This document shows, one piece after another, positions 16,303 to 23,707 of a DNA stretch of 26,860 bases. How positions within the stretch are numbered: position 1 is the stretch's first letter; each line of letters begins with the position of its first letter. The DNA is taken from contig JAICTU010000049.1 in the NCBI GenBank assembly GCA_025936205.1, forward strand, positions 1-26,860. The letters run 5' to 3'. The position numbers were made by a program, and so were the translations under genes. The notes beneath the pieces were generated by a model, which saw nothing but the letters and a program-made list of their open reading frames with translations, did not search any database and was not told the DNA's origin. Origin of the DNA: Polyangiaceae bacterium. GTDB lineage: Bacteria; Myxococcota; Polyangia; Polyangiales; Polyangiaceae.

Positions 16303-18774
16303 ATGTCTGCAATGGGTGCGCCAGCCGTCGTCAGGGAAGCCGAGCGCTCGGCTGATGAACCGGGTCAGAGGCAACTCGGCCTCAGCGAGGCCGCCGCCAG
16401 GGAGCGGCTCGCGCAGGATGGTCCCAACGAGCTGGCGCGAAAAGCGCCGCCTTCGGCGCTGCGCCTGTTGGCCCGCCAATTTCAGAGCCCCGTGGTGGGG
16501 CTGTTGTTCGTGGCGAGCGTGGTGTCGGCGCTGGTCGGAGAGGTCGTCGACGGGCTGGCGATCGCCGTCGTATTGATCGTGAACGCCGTCGTGGGCTTCC
16601 TGCAGGAGCATCGTGCCGAGGCGGCCGTGCAAGCCTTGCGCAATCTGACCGCGCGCCGGGCGCGCGTGGTGCGGGCCGGAGCAGCGCGCGTGGTTCCCGC
16701 GGCGGAGCTGGTGGTCGGAGATCTGCTGCTGCTCGAAGCGGGGGACGTGATCGCGGCGGATGCGCAGGTGCTGGAGGCGAACCTGCTGGCGGTGAACCAG
16801 GCCAGCCTGAGCGGTGAGAGCGAGCCGGTCGGCAAGAGCGCGGAGCCCGCAGCGTCCGACGTGCCGCTGCTGGAGCGAGCCGACCGGGTGTTCATGGGCT
16901 CATCGGTGGCGCGCGGCTCGGGGCTCGCTCGGGTGGTCGCCATCGGGATGCAGACCGAGCTGGGGCGCATCGCGCACCTGGTCGAAAGTGTAGAACGCAG
17001 CGCGACGCCGCTGGAGGAGCGGCTCGCGCGTGTGACGCGCGGGCTGATCTACGTCTGTCTGGGCATCGTGGTGCTCGTGGCCGCGCTCGGGCTGCTGCGC
17101 CGCGTGCCGGCGTTCGAGGTGCTGATCAGCGCTGTTTCACTGGCGGTGGCTGCCATTCCCGAGGGGCTGCCCGCGCTGGTCACGGTGGCGCTCTCGCTCG
17201 GGGTGCGGCGCATGTCGGCACGGCGGGTGCTGGTGCGCCGGATGTCGGCGGTGGAGACGCTGGGCTGCACCACGGTGATCTGCACCGACAAGACCGGCAC
17301 GTTGACCGCGGGCGAGATGAGCGTTCGGGAGCTGTGGGGCGCGGACCAGCGCGCGCTGCTCGACGCGGCGGCGGCTTGTTGCGACAGCGAGCTGGGCACG
17401 GAGGGGCGTCCCGGCATCGGGGATCCCACGGAGCTGGCGCTCCTGCACGCTGCCCAGCTGCGCGGCATCACGCGCGCGGAGATCGAGCGCGAGCGTCCTC
17501 GGGTGCGGGTGGAGCCCTTCGATGCGCAGACCAAGCGCATGCTGATCGAGCGCGCCGATCGGGTGGTGTACGTGAAGGGCGCGCTGGAGGTGGTGCTGCC
17601 GTTGTGCCCGGAGCACGATCCGGCAGCGCCGGCGCAGGCCACGGACATGGCGGCGCGCGGCCTGCGCGTGTTGGCGGTGGCGAGCGGACCCGCACAGGAG
17701 CCTCTGCAGCTGTCGTTCCGCGGGCTGTGCGGGATCGCAGATCCGCCGCGCGCGGAAGTGCCGGCGGCGGTCGCGGCCGCGCGCAGCGCCGGTGTTCAGG
17801 TGGTGATGATCACCGGGGATCATCCGACCACGGCGCAGGCGATCGCGCGCGAGCTGGGCATCGTGGCCGCCGGCGAGTCGCCGGAAGGGCGGGTCCACGC
17901 GCGCACCACGCCCGAGCAGAAGCTCGCGATCGTGCGCGAATGGAAGAGCAAGGGCGCGATCGTGGCCATGACGGGCGATGGCGTGAATGACGCGCCCGCC
18001 CTGCGCGAGGCGCACATCGGCATCGCCATGGGGCGCACCGGCACGGAGGTGACGCGCGAAGCGGCCGACGTGGTGATCTCGGATGATAACTTCGCGAGCA
18101 TCGTGGCCGCCGTCGAGGAGGGGCGAGGGATCTTCGAGAGCATCCGCAAGGCGCTCGTGTATCTGCTCTCGACCAACGCCGCCGAGCTGCTCGTGATGCT
18201 GGTGGCGGCGCTGGTGGGCTTGCCGCTCCCGCTGCTGCCGGTGCAGCTCTTGTGGGTGAATCTGGTCACGGACGCGCTGCCGGCGCTGCCGCTGGCGATG
18301 GACCCACCTGCGGGCGATGTCCTGCGGCGGCCGCCCCGCGATCCGCGCGAGCCGATCATCGGTCGCGCGGAGTGGTGGACGGTCGCGGTGGTCGGTGCTC
18401 TGCTCGCCGCTGCCACGCTCGCCGCCTTTCTGTTCTTCGAGCGCTCGGGTGGCGTCGCGAGCGGGCGCTCGGCGGCGTTCTCGACGCTCGTGTTCGGGCA
18501 GCTGGGGCTGGCGCTGGCGGCACGCGACGATCGGCGCACGTATTGGCAAACACGGCCGCTCGGCAATCGCGCCCTGCTGGCGGTGGTCTGCGCGTCGTTC
18601 GTGCTGCAGCTCTCGCTCTACCAGTTCGCGGGGGCACGACGTGTGTTTCAGCTCGAAGGGCTCGGCGCGGCGGAGTTGCTACAGCTGGTAGCGTTGGCGC
18701 TGGCCCCCGTCAGCCTGGTGGAGCTGAACAAGCTCGTGCGGGGGTGCCGCACGAGCTCGCGCGCCCGGGCTTAG
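16303..18774 (+). CDS. P2A-type (calcium-class) cation-transporting P-type ATPase
   Basis: 823 residues from the ATG at 16303. In order: N-terminal cation-ATPase domain (LGLSEAAARERLAQDGPNEL); actuator loop LSGESEPVGK at 169-178; TM4 motif AAIPEGLPA with Glu287; phosphorylation site CTDKTGTLT with Asp329; an abbreviated nucleotide domain; KGALE; hinge TGDGVNDAPALREAHIGIAMG; TM5 NAAELLV and TM6 WVNLVTDALPALPLAMDP. The Glu/Asn/Asp set in TM4-6 matches the calcium sites of SERCA-like pumps, so Ca2+ (possibly Mn2+ or another divalent ion) export is likely. M. tuberculosis ctpF of the DosR regulon belongs to the same class. The frame is open far upstream but there it runs antisense to the kinase gene. 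Its stop overlaps the convergent HPF stop by three bases. No clear promoter was found on its own strand. Confidence 0.92.
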   Translation: MSAMGAPAVVREAERSADEPGQRQLGLSEAAARERLAQDGPNELARKAPPSALRLLARQFQSPVVGLLFVASVVSALVGEVVDGLAIAVVLIVNAVVGFLQEHRAEAAVQALRNLTARRARVVRAGAARVVPAAELVVGDLLLLEAGDVIAADAQVLEANLLAVNQASLSGESEPVGKSAEPAASDVPLLERADRVFMGSSVARGSGLARVVAIGMQTELGRIAHLVESVERSATPLEERLARVTRGLIYVCLGIVVLVAALGLLRRVPAFEVLISAVSLAVAAIPEGLPALVTVALSLGVRRMSARRVLVRRMSAVETLGCTTVICTDKTGTLTAGEMSVRELWGADQRALLDAAAACCDSELGTEGRPGIGDPTELALLHAAQLRGITRAEIERERPRVRVEPFDAQTKRMLIERADRVVYVKGALEVVLPLCPEHDPAAPAQATDMAARGLRVLAVASGPAQEPLQLSFRGLCGIADPPRAEVPAAVAAARSAGVQVVMITGDHPTTAQAIARELGIVAAGESPEGRVHARTTPEQKLAIVREWKSKGAIVAMTGDGVNDAPALREAHIGIAMGRTGTEVTREAADVVISDDNFASIVAAVEEGRGIFESIRKALVYLLSTNAAELLVMLVAALVGLPLPLLPVQLLWVNLVTDALPALPLAMDPPAGDVLRRPPRDPREPIIGRAEWWTVAVVGALLAAATLAAFLFFERSGGVASGRSAAFSTLVFGQLGLALAARDDRRTYWQTRPLGNRALLAVVCASFVLQLSLYQFAGARRVFQLEGLGAAELLQLVALALAPVSLVELNKLVRGCRTSSRARA
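16308..16323 (-). promoter_or_regulatory. Sigma-54 promoter for the kinase/di-iron operon
   Basis: Minus strand TGGCGCACCCATTGCA compared with TGGCACG-N4-TTGCA: GG and GC are ten bases apart, and TGGC and TTGCA are intact. The expected start of transcription near 16297 leaves about a 52-base leader before the GTG at 16245. The site lies within codons 2-7 of the divergent ATPase gene. Confidence 0.6.
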
Positions 18775-19100
18775 CCGGCCCGGCGCCGTTCCGTGCGCGT
18801 CTCCAGCTGGCGCGCGGCGGCGTCGAAGGCGCCGCGGATGGCGTTCTGCAGCGGCTCGTGGCTACAGCGACCATCGGGTTCGCGCGTCACGATCACCTCG
18901 TCTCCCGCGGTGGTGATGTCGAGCCGCACGCAGAAGGCGCCGCCTTTGTGCTGGTGGCGGTGAGGTTGATCCACCACCACGTGGCAGCGCTGGATCTGGG
19001 AACCCACTCGCTCCAGACGCTCGGCGCGCTCGCGGACGAGCAGCTCGATCGCGGGGGAAGGGGACATGCCTCGAAACGTGATCTGCAGGTGGTCTTGCAT
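18771..19100 (-). CDS. Ribosome hibernation promoting factor, short HPF/RaiA type
   Basis: 109 residues from the ATG at 19100. LQITFRGMSPSPAIELLVRERAERLERVGSQIQRCHVVVDQPHRHQHKGGAFCVRLDITTAG is the compact beta-alpha-beta HPF/YfiA fold, with the conserved basic HRHQHKG loop, and the C-terminal helix AIRGAFDAAARQLE closes it. Such proteins bind the small-subunit decoding centre and shut down or dimerise ribosomes in starvation, stationary phase or hypoxia. This short form lacks the C-terminal dimerisation domain of long HPF. No Shine-Dalgarno sequence precedes the ATG, and a strong sigma-54 site would start the mRNA about two bases before it. A further ATG at 19124 lies inside that promoter and is disfavoured. 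The stop overlaps the ATPase stop. Confidence 0.88.
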   Translation of the reverse strand: MQDHLQITFRGMSPSPAIELLVRERAERLERVGSQIQRCHVVVDQPHRHQHKGGAFCVRLDITTAGDEVIVTREPDGRCSHEPLQNAIRGAFDAAARQLETRTERRRAG

Positions 19101-19112
19101 GTGCGAGAACAG

Positions 19113-19128
19113 TGCATTCCGCATGCCA
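19113..19128 (-). promoter_or_regulatory. Sigma-54 promoter for the HPF gene
   Basis: Minus strand TGGCATGCGGAATGCA, with GG and GC ten bases apart; one of the best matches in the window. The predicted start is about 19102, immediately before the ATG at 19100. Confidence 0.75.
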
Positions 19129-19169
19129 GTGCGGTATAGCGGGTTCCGCGTGGTGCATTGGGGATGCGC

Positions 19170-19184
19170 CGGCAGCAACTGCGG
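19170..19184. promoter_or_regulatory. Possible second, degenerate enhancer site
   Basis: CGGCAGCAACTGCGG keeps GCAG-N3-CTGCG of the 15-bp motif; its centre lies 30 bp from the main site at 19200. Weak alone; reported because similar second sites lie 28 bp from the main site in the two other divergent regions. Confidence 0.35.
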
Positions 19185-19199
19185 TGTGGGGCCGCAGAA

Positions 19200-19214
19200 G
19201 CGCAGTTCTTGCGC
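19200..19214. promoter_or_regulatory. Enhancer-like palindrome between the HPF and CBS genes
   Basis: GCGCAGTTCTTGCGC: perfect 5-bp arms around five bases. It lies 93 bp from the HPF -12 element and 53 bp from the CBS -12 element. The same pattern is found at 20627 and 24686, in the other divergent sigma-54 regions. Confidence 0.65.
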
Positions 19215-19245
19215 AGGGGGATGGGGAAACCGGCCTGAGTCGAAG

Positions 19246-19261
19246 CGGCACGCGCCGTGCA
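19246..19261 (+). promoter_or_regulatory. Sigma-54 promoter for the first CBS gene
   Basis: CGGCACGCGCCGTGCA: GGCACG intact, ten bases between GG and GC, then GCA. The predicted start near 19272 gives a leader of about 84 bases that contains a good ribosome site (AGGAG). Confidence 0.72.
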
Positions 19262-19355
19262 GGCCCGGGATCACGGCCCTGAATAGCGGCAGGGCAAGGA
19301 ACGCGACCCTCCCGGTCCGATGCGAACCGTACGAGAAATTGCAGGAGAAGTGGCC

Positions 19356-20096
19356 ATGGCGAAGACAGTTGCCGAAATCATGCATCCAGAGTTCTTTCAC
19401 GCGTCTCAGAGCGACTCGATCGGGCAGCTGCTCCACGACATGGCGGAGCTGGGCATCGGCTCCGCTCCCGTGCTCGACCTGGCGGGCCACCCGCTGGGCA
19501 TGGCTACCGTGCGCGAGATCGACGGCTGCCGGCGCGTGGAAGAGCTGTGCGATCAGCTGAAGCAGCCCGTGGTGACCGTCCACCAGGACACGACCATCGA
19601 GTCGGCGGCACGCACGTTGGCGACGCATGAAGCCGACACGCTGGTGCTCGTCGACGACCACGGGGTGGCGGTGGGCGCACTACGGGCGCTGGATCTGCTG
19701 CGCGCCGTGCTGGGGCTCGCCCCGAGCCGGCCCGAGCGGGAGCGCAGCGGAATTTCGCGCATCGGCTGGTCTCGCGGTGCGCTGCTCAACCTGGACTCGG
19801 TGCATCACGCGCCGCAGGCACCGGGCATCATCCTGTTGGATCCCGGCGGGAGCGGCGCCCACCCCAACATCGTCTGGGCGGAAGCGGCCGAGAACATCCG
19901 CGAGCGTCTGGATCAGATGCTGCGCGAGCCCCAGGATGAGCCCGTCCTGGAACAGTTGCTGGGTGCCTATCCGCGCAGCGTCATCTTTCACGTGCTGGTG
20001 GTCAATGAGCCCGAGCGCCGCGCCCGCTTGTTGCGTTCGCTGCGCGCGGTGCTGGCGCGGCGCCACGTCGAGCCGGCGCCGGCTGCCACCGACTGA
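19356..20096 (+). CDS. Two CBS domains with an unknown C-terminal domain
   Basis: 246 residues from the ATG at 19356, chosen because AGGAG lies about 10 bases upstream. A CBS pair (Bateman module) fills residues 5-120: TVAEIMHPEFFHASQSDSIGQLLHDMAELGIGSAPVLD, then VVTVHQDTTIESAARTLATHEADTLVLVDDHGVAVGALRALDLL. Such modules usually bind adenine nucleotides. Residues 130-246 form an additional domain that I do not recognise, starting RIGWSRGALLNLDSVHHAPQ, with a Gly-rich turn DPGGSGAHPNIV at 162-173, a helix ENIRERLDQML, and a strand SVIFHVLVVNEPERRARLLRSL. It may read out the nucleotide state. It lies under a sigma-54 promoter, divergent from HPF and convergent with the next CBS gene, 4 bp between stops. 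Confidence 0.85.
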   Translation: MAKTVAEIMHPEFFHASQSDSIGQLLHDMAELGIGSAPVLDLAGHPLGMATVREIDGCRRVEELCDQLKQPVVTVHQDTTIESAARTLATHEADTLVLVDDHGVAVGALRALDLLRAVLGLAPSRPERERSGISRIGWSRGALLNLDSVHHAPQAPGIILLDPGGSGAHPNIVWAEAAENIRERLDQMLREPQDEPVLEQLLGAYPRSVIFHVLVVNEPERRARLLRSLRAVLARRHVEPAPAATD

Positions 20097-20100
20097 GCCT

Positions 20101-20538
20101 TCAGGAGCGCGCCGGGTGAGCCGCTTCGCGCAGCCACTCGGCGAATTTCCTGCAAGCGTCGACCGTCGTGAAGATGCCCGCGACGCGGTCGTCCTGCGCC
20201 ACGACGGCGCAGCCCGCGCCCCGCTCCGACATGCCCGAGAGCACCTCGTCGAGCGGAGCGGCGATGTCCACGAGATAGGGGTCCCTGGCGCACAGCTCGC
20301 GGACGCCGAGCTTCCAGGGATCGGCGCCCGGGCGAGCCAGCGCCAGCTCGAGGTCGCGCGCGCTGAGCACACTGTAGACCTCGCCCGCGCTGGTGACCGG
20401 CAGATGGTGGATGGCGCGCCCCGCGAGCATGCGCTCCGCGTCGCCGGCATGGCGATCGATCTCGATGGAGTAGGGAAAGGGCGTCATGACCTGGCCGATA
20501 CGGGGGATGGTGCCGGAAAGGTGCGGATTGCGTGCCAT
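20101..20538 (-). CDS. Stand-alone CBS-pair protein
   Basis: 145 residues from the ATG at 20538, with AGGAG about 6 bases upstream. First CBS motif: GQVMTPFPYSIEIDRHAGDAERMLAGRAIHHLPVTSAGEVYSVLSARDLELAL. Second: VRELCARDPYLVDIAAPLDEVLSGMSERGAGCAVVAQDDRVAGIFTTVDACRKFAEWL. The ending GIFTTVDACR is shared with the next CBS protein (GIFTTVDACQ), so the two are paralogues. No enzyme or transporter domain is attached; such proteins (for example M. tuberculosis Hrp1) bind nucleotides and are induced by hypoxia. A sigma-54 site 33 bp upstream fits the start codon. Confidence 0.86.
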   Translation of the reverse strand: MARNPHLSGTIPRIGQVMTPFPYSIEIDRHAGDAERMLAGRAIHHLPVTSAGEVYSVLSARDLELALARPGADPWKLGVRELCARDPYLVDIAAPLDEVLSGMSERGAGCAVVAQDDRVAGIFTTVDACRKFAEWLREAAHPARS

Positions 20539-20570
20539 GCAGAGCTCCTGTCTACCTCGCAAAAATCTTT

Positions 20571-20586
20571 CGCAAGGAGCATGCCG
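20571..20586 (-). promoter_or_regulatory. Sigma-54 promoter for the second CBS gene
   Basis: Minus strand CGGCATGCTCCTTGCG: GGCATG-N4-TTGC with the ten-base spacing. Predicted start near 20560, with a short leader carrying AGGAG before the ATG at 20538. An A/T-rich tract follows the -12 element. Confidence 0.75.
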
Positions 20587-20626
20587 GGGCGCGTGGCGCT
20601 GTCCAGCGGCAAGAGGCGACGCGGGA

Positions 20627-20641
20627 ACGCAGGAATTGCGT
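20627..20641. promoter_or_regulatory. Enhancer-like palindrome between the second and third CBS genes
   Basis: ACGCAGGAATTGCGT: perfect 5-bp arms ACGCA/TGCGT around five bases. It is 62 bp from the second CBS gene's -12 element and 103 bp from the third's. A degenerate second copy, CTGCAAGAGCTGCTG, lies at 20655-20669 (centre-to-centre 28 bp). Confidence 0.65.
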
Positions 20642-20722
20642 GAGGACCCGGAGTGCTGCAAGAGCTGCTGCGTAAGCGCTCGCAAATCCGTCAAAAAGCC
20701 GTGTCTGCGCCGCTGATGCGTC

Positions 20723-20738
20723 TGGCATGTGTCCTGCA
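20723..20738 (+). promoter_or_regulatory. Sigma-54 promoter for the third CBS gene and the monooxygenase gene
   Basis: TGGCATGTGTCCTGCA: only one base differs from TGGCAYG-N4-TTGCA. Predicted start near 20749; the leader carries AGGAGA before the GTG at 20823. Confidence 0.78.
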
Positions 20739-20822
20739 ACTGGACGGCTCGTCAGCAGCGGACTGGAACGTGGCCAGGGTGTTCTGGTCGCGGCAGCTCG
20801 AGGCTGCAGAGGAGAGATTGTC

Positions 20823-21233
20823 GTGAGCAAGCCCATCCCCACCATCCAGAAGTACATGACCACCACCCCGCACACCATCGGCAGCGAGCAGACGATCGCG
20901 AAGGCCTCCTCGCTGATGAGCGAATATCGCATCCGGCACCTGCCCGTGCTGCACGGAGGGAGGTTGCTCGGTGTGCTGTCGGATCGGGACGTCAAGTTGA
21001 TCGAGAGCTTCCGGGATGTCGACGCGACCACGACGCGCGTGGAAGAGGCGATGACGGAGCAGCCCTACACCGTGGATCCCGAAACACCCCTCGACCAAGT
21101 CGTGCGCACCATGGCGGAGAAGAAGCTCGGCTCGGCGGTGGTCCTGCAAAACCAGAAGGTGGTGGGCATCTTCACCACTGTGGACGCCTGCCAGGCGCTC
21201 TCCGAGTTGCTGCAGACTCGGCTCGCGAAGTAA
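20823..21233 (+). CDS. Stand-alone CBS-pair protein
   Basis: 136 residues from a GTG at 20823, with AGGAGA about 7 bases upstream. A single CBS pair: IQKYMTTTPHTIGSEQTIAKASSLMSEYRIRHLPVLHGGRLLGVLSDRDVKLI, then VEEAMTEQPYTVDPETPLDQVVRTMAEKKLGSAVVLQNQKVVGIFTTVDACQALSELL. RIRHLPV and GVLSDRDV are textbook CBS motifs. It is a paralogue of the neighbouring minus-strand CBS protein, each having the second-repeat ending GIFTTVDAC. It is probably a nucleotide-sensing regulator like Hrp1. The flavin monooxygenase gene follows after 59 bp on the same strand with no promoter seen between, so both are probably one transcript. Confidence 0.88.
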   Translation: MSKPIPTIQKYMTTTPHTIGSEQTIAKASSLMSEYRIRHLPVLHGGRLLGVLSDRDVKLIESFRDVDATTTRVEEAMTEQPYTVDPETPLDQVVRTMAEKKLGSAVVLQNQKVVGIFTTVDACQALSELLQTRLAK

Positions 21234-21292
21234 TCCCCACATGCGTGCGCCGGCGGCGCCGCCATTAGAAAAGAGCCAGTGGAGAAGACGCC

Positions 21293-22513
21293 ATGAAGGA
21301 CATGGAAGCTTGTGTGGTCGGCGGAGGTCCGATCGGTCTGTTTGCCGCCGCCTGTCTCCAGGACAGGGGCGTGGAGGTCGGCGTGATCGACGCCGAGTGG
21401 GAGCGACCGGTGCGCAGCTACGCCTGTGGCTTGCACCCGGAGACGCTGCGCCAGTTCGATCGTCTGGGGCTGATGCCGTCGTTGCAGGAGGTCGCGCACC
21501 GCATCGATCGCCTGTTCGTTGGCAGCCCGGAGAAGCAGGGCACGGTGATCGATCTCTCCATCGTGGGCGGTCCGTTTCCGCATGTGCTCACCCTGCGCCA
21601 GTCCGATCTGCAGGATCTGCTGGCGCAGCACCTGGCTCAGCTGGGCGTGGAGGTTTCGCTGGGGCAAGAGGTCAAGACGATCAGCGTGGGGCAGGGGGCG
21701 GTCCACTGCGTTTCGGCACCGCAGCAGCGTGGCGCCGGTGCTCCGGGAAAAGGCGCTTCCGCGCTCCCGCCCGGTGACGCCATCGTGCGGCGAGCCGAAT
21801 ATGTGATCGCTGCCGACGGCTTCGATTCGGTGTGCCGTCGCGCACTCGGCATCGAGCTGATCGACGCCAAGCACAGTGAAGCGTTTGCGATCTTCGAATT
21901 CGAGGCGGACCTGGCCGAGCTACAACACGAGGCCTACATCGTGCTGGCAGCGGACGGCGTGAGCGCTTTCTGGCCTCTGGGGCCGACGCTGGGTCGCTGG
22001 ACGTTTCAGATCTGGGAGCAGCTCGACGAGAATCCGTCGCTGGAGGCGCTGCAGCAGCTGCTGCGCGAGCGCGCTCCGTGGTTTCGCCCGCGTCCGGAGC
22101 AACTCGGCTGGGCCACCACCTCCACCTTCGAGCGCCGCATCGCGAGTCGCTTCGGCTCCGACCGGCTGTGGTTAGCGGGGGACGCCGCCCACGTGACGAC
22201 TCCCATCGGCTTTCAGAGCATGAACCGTGGCTTTGTAGAGGCCAGCGAGCTCGCCGAGCTGGTCAGCAATCGCTTGCACGGCGATGTGGCAGCTCGTGGC
22301 TTCCAGCGCTTCGAGCGCGAGCAGCAGCAGGAGTGGCGGCGCCTGCTCGGCCTCGGCACGGCGCCTTTACCCGGTTGGCTCTCGATCGCCGATCAGGCGC
22401 GGCTCGCCCCGTGCTTGCCCGCGTCCGGGGTCGATCTCGACGCGCTGCTGGCGGAGCTCAGCCCTTCGCTGCGCCCTCAGGCGCCAGCAGCCTCCAGCCA
22501 TCGCACCATCTGA
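21293..22513 (+). CDS. FAD-dependent monooxygenase, PHBH-like
   Basis: 406 residues. The ATG is preceded by GGAG. VVGGGPIGLFAAACLQDRGVEVGVID at 8-33 is the FAD dinucleotide fold; VIAADGFDSVCRRALGI (about 171-187) is the DG motif that helps bind NAD(P)H; and RLWLAGDAAHVTTPIGFQSMNRGFVEASELAELV is the GD motif with the flavin-binding aspartate, in the form seen in p-hydroxybenzoate hydroxylase-type class A enzymes. A short Gly/Ala insert at about 143-160 differs from common members. The substrate could be an aromatic compound or a quinone-like molecule; nothing nearby fixes it. It is probably cotranscribed with the CBS gene upstream. Its last 37 bases overlap the end of the convergent thioredoxin gene. 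Confidence 0.88.
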   Translation: MKDMEACVVGGGPIGLFAAACLQDRGVEVGVIDAEWERPVRSYACGLHPETLRQFDRLGLMPSLQEVAHRIDRLFVGSPEKQGTVIDLSIVGGPFPHVLTLRQSDLQDLLAQHLAQLGVEVSLGQEVKTISVGQGAVHCVSAPQQRGAGAPGKGASALPPGDAIVRRAEYVIAADGFDSVCRRALGIELIDAKHSEAFAIFEFEADLAELQHEAYIVLAADGVSAFWPLGPTLGRWTFQIWEQLDENPSLEALQQLLRERAPWFRPRPEQLGWATTSTFERRIASRFGSDRLWLAGDAAHVTTPIGFQSMNRGFVEASELAELVSNRLHGDVAARGFQRFEREQQQEWRRLLGLGTAPLPGWLSIADQARLAPCLPASGVDLDALLAELSPSLRPQAPAASSHRTI

Positions 22514-22914
22514 GGCGCGGCGACCAGCCCCGACTGGGCCGAGCGCACCTGGCCATTGCTCAGCACCACGAAGTGCGGAATGCCGTGCACCTGGTAGCGG
22601 GCCGCGAGCTCCGGGTGCTGGTCCGTATCGACTTTGAGCACCAGGGCGCGCCCGGCCATCTGCTGGGCCACTTGCTTCACGTGCGGGGCCGCCATCCGGC
22701 AGGGCCCGCACCAGGCTGCCCAGAAGTCGACCAGGATCGGCACCTTGGCCTCGCGCAGCACGCTGTCGAACTCTTCCGTGCTGGCGTCGAGCGGCTCTGC
22801 GAGCGGGGGCAGCGCCGACTTGCAGGCGCCGCAGCGCCCGGTGTCGGCGAGGTGCTTGGCCGGGATGCGATTTTGCTGGCTACAGTGGGGGCAGGTTCGA
22901 ATCAAGGTGTTCAC
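22477..22914 (-). CDS. trxC: Thioredoxin 2 with N-terminal zinc ribbon
   Basis: 145 residues from a GTG at 22914 (GGGGACGG upstream), close to the length of E. coli TrxC. An N-terminal zinc ribbon has CPHC at 8-11 and CGAC at 28-31; the thioredoxin fold follows with the redox motif WCGPC at 68-72, DFWAAWCGPCRMAAPHV, and the cis-proline in HGIPHFVVL. It reduces protein disulfides in the cytoplasm and TrxC forms are typically induced by oxidative stress. It follows the two unknown membrane protein genes on the same strand (61-bp gap) and is likely the last gene of that sigma-54 operon. No convincing promoter of its own was seen. Confidence 0.93.
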   Translation of the reverse strand: MNTLIRTCPHCSQQNRIPAKHLADTGRCGACKSALPPLAEPLDASTEEFDSVLREAKVPILVDFWAAWCGPCRMAAPHVKQVAQQMAGRALVLKVDTDQHPELAARYQVHGIPHFVVLSNGQVRSAQSGLVAAPQMVRWLEAAGA

Positions 22915-22975
22915 CCGTCCCCACAAGCTGCGTCCGCGCGGCGCGGCGCGCAAGGGGCCTGCGCCCAGCGTGGCG

Positions 22976-23707
22976 CTACGGCGAGTGCGAACTGCCGGGC
23001 ACTCCGTTCAGGCGGCGCCGGAAGGCCGCCCATGTGAGTGATGCCAGGAGCGCCAAGAGCAGATTCCAGCCCGCGAAGGCGACCAGGCCGGGCCCCGTCA
23101 TCATCCACGCCGGCCACAGCACCGCCGAAAGCGTACCGAGCACGCTCACGACACCGTTGGCCACGAAGGTCGCGCGCGCGGCGCGCTCGAGCGGCGTCCG
23201 ATCGAACACGCCCGCGAGCAGCCAGGTGGCGATGCCGGCGAAGCCCCAGCCCCACATCTCGATTGCCCAGGCCAGGCTGCGCGGGTTCGACATCGAGAGC
23301 ATCGCGAGCAGCGGGGCGTCCGCTGGGTCGTAGCTGCTGGACAGCGCCGGGACGTACGAGGTCTGCAGCGCGTAGTTCAGACAGATGAGACAAGCGAACA
23401 CCGCGCTCGTCAGCAGGGCCAGCGCGGCGTGTGCGCGATCCCGGTGCAGCACCTCCAAGCTCGCAATCAGGAGCAACAGGCTGAGCACCAGCAGCAGACC
23501 GCCGGCGTAGGGCACGATCTGCACGGGGTGGAAGCTGTGCGCGAAGCGCTCGGCGCCGCTCCAGCGGGGTTGCGGATGGGTTGCCTCTACCAGCGCGACC
23601 GCCAGCGGACCTGACGCGAGAATGCCGAGCAGCGTGCCGACGCTGCCTTGGACGACCCTGCGATAGCGCAGGGCGGTATTCGTTGCGAGGTCAGTGAGCA
23701 TGAGCAT
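22976..23707 (-). CDS. Unknown membrane protein, second of an overlapping pair
   Basis: 243 residues with about six hydrophobic helices (for example VGTLLGILASGPLAVALV, YAGGLLLVLSLLLLIASLEVL and ALLTSAVFACLICLNYAL). No motif of a known transporter or enzyme was recognised. A conserved-looking loop includes SYDPADAPLLAMLSMSNPRSLAWAIEMWGWGFAGIATWLLAGVF. The start overlaps the end of the upstream membrane protein gene by 17 bases (ATG at 23707; another at 23701), so translation is likely coupled. The pair may form one complex, but that is inference. Thioredoxin 2 follows. Confidence 0.72.
   Translation of the reverse strand: MLMLTDLATNTALRYRRVVQGSVGTLLGILASGPLAVALVEATHPQPRWSGAERFAHSFHPVQIVPYAGGLLLVLSLLLLIASLEVLHRDRAHAALALLTSAVFACLICLNYALQTSYVPALSSSYDPADAPLLAMLSMSNPRSLAWAIEMWGWGFAGIATWLLAGVFDRTPLERAARATFVANGVVSVLGTLSAVLWPAWMMTGPGLVAFAGWNLLLALLASLTWAAFRRRLNGVPGSSHSP

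Noticed and set aside
21254..21270. GC-rich palindrome GGCGGCGCCGCC between the third CBS gene and the monooxygenase gene as a terminator
   Set aside because: No T-tract and no loop; more likely a chance GC-rich palindrome.
22937..22975. Possible sigma-54 site for trxC (minus strand AGGCCCCTTGCGCGCC)
   Set aside because: Only the GG/GC spacing fits; the GCACG and TTGC parts do not match.
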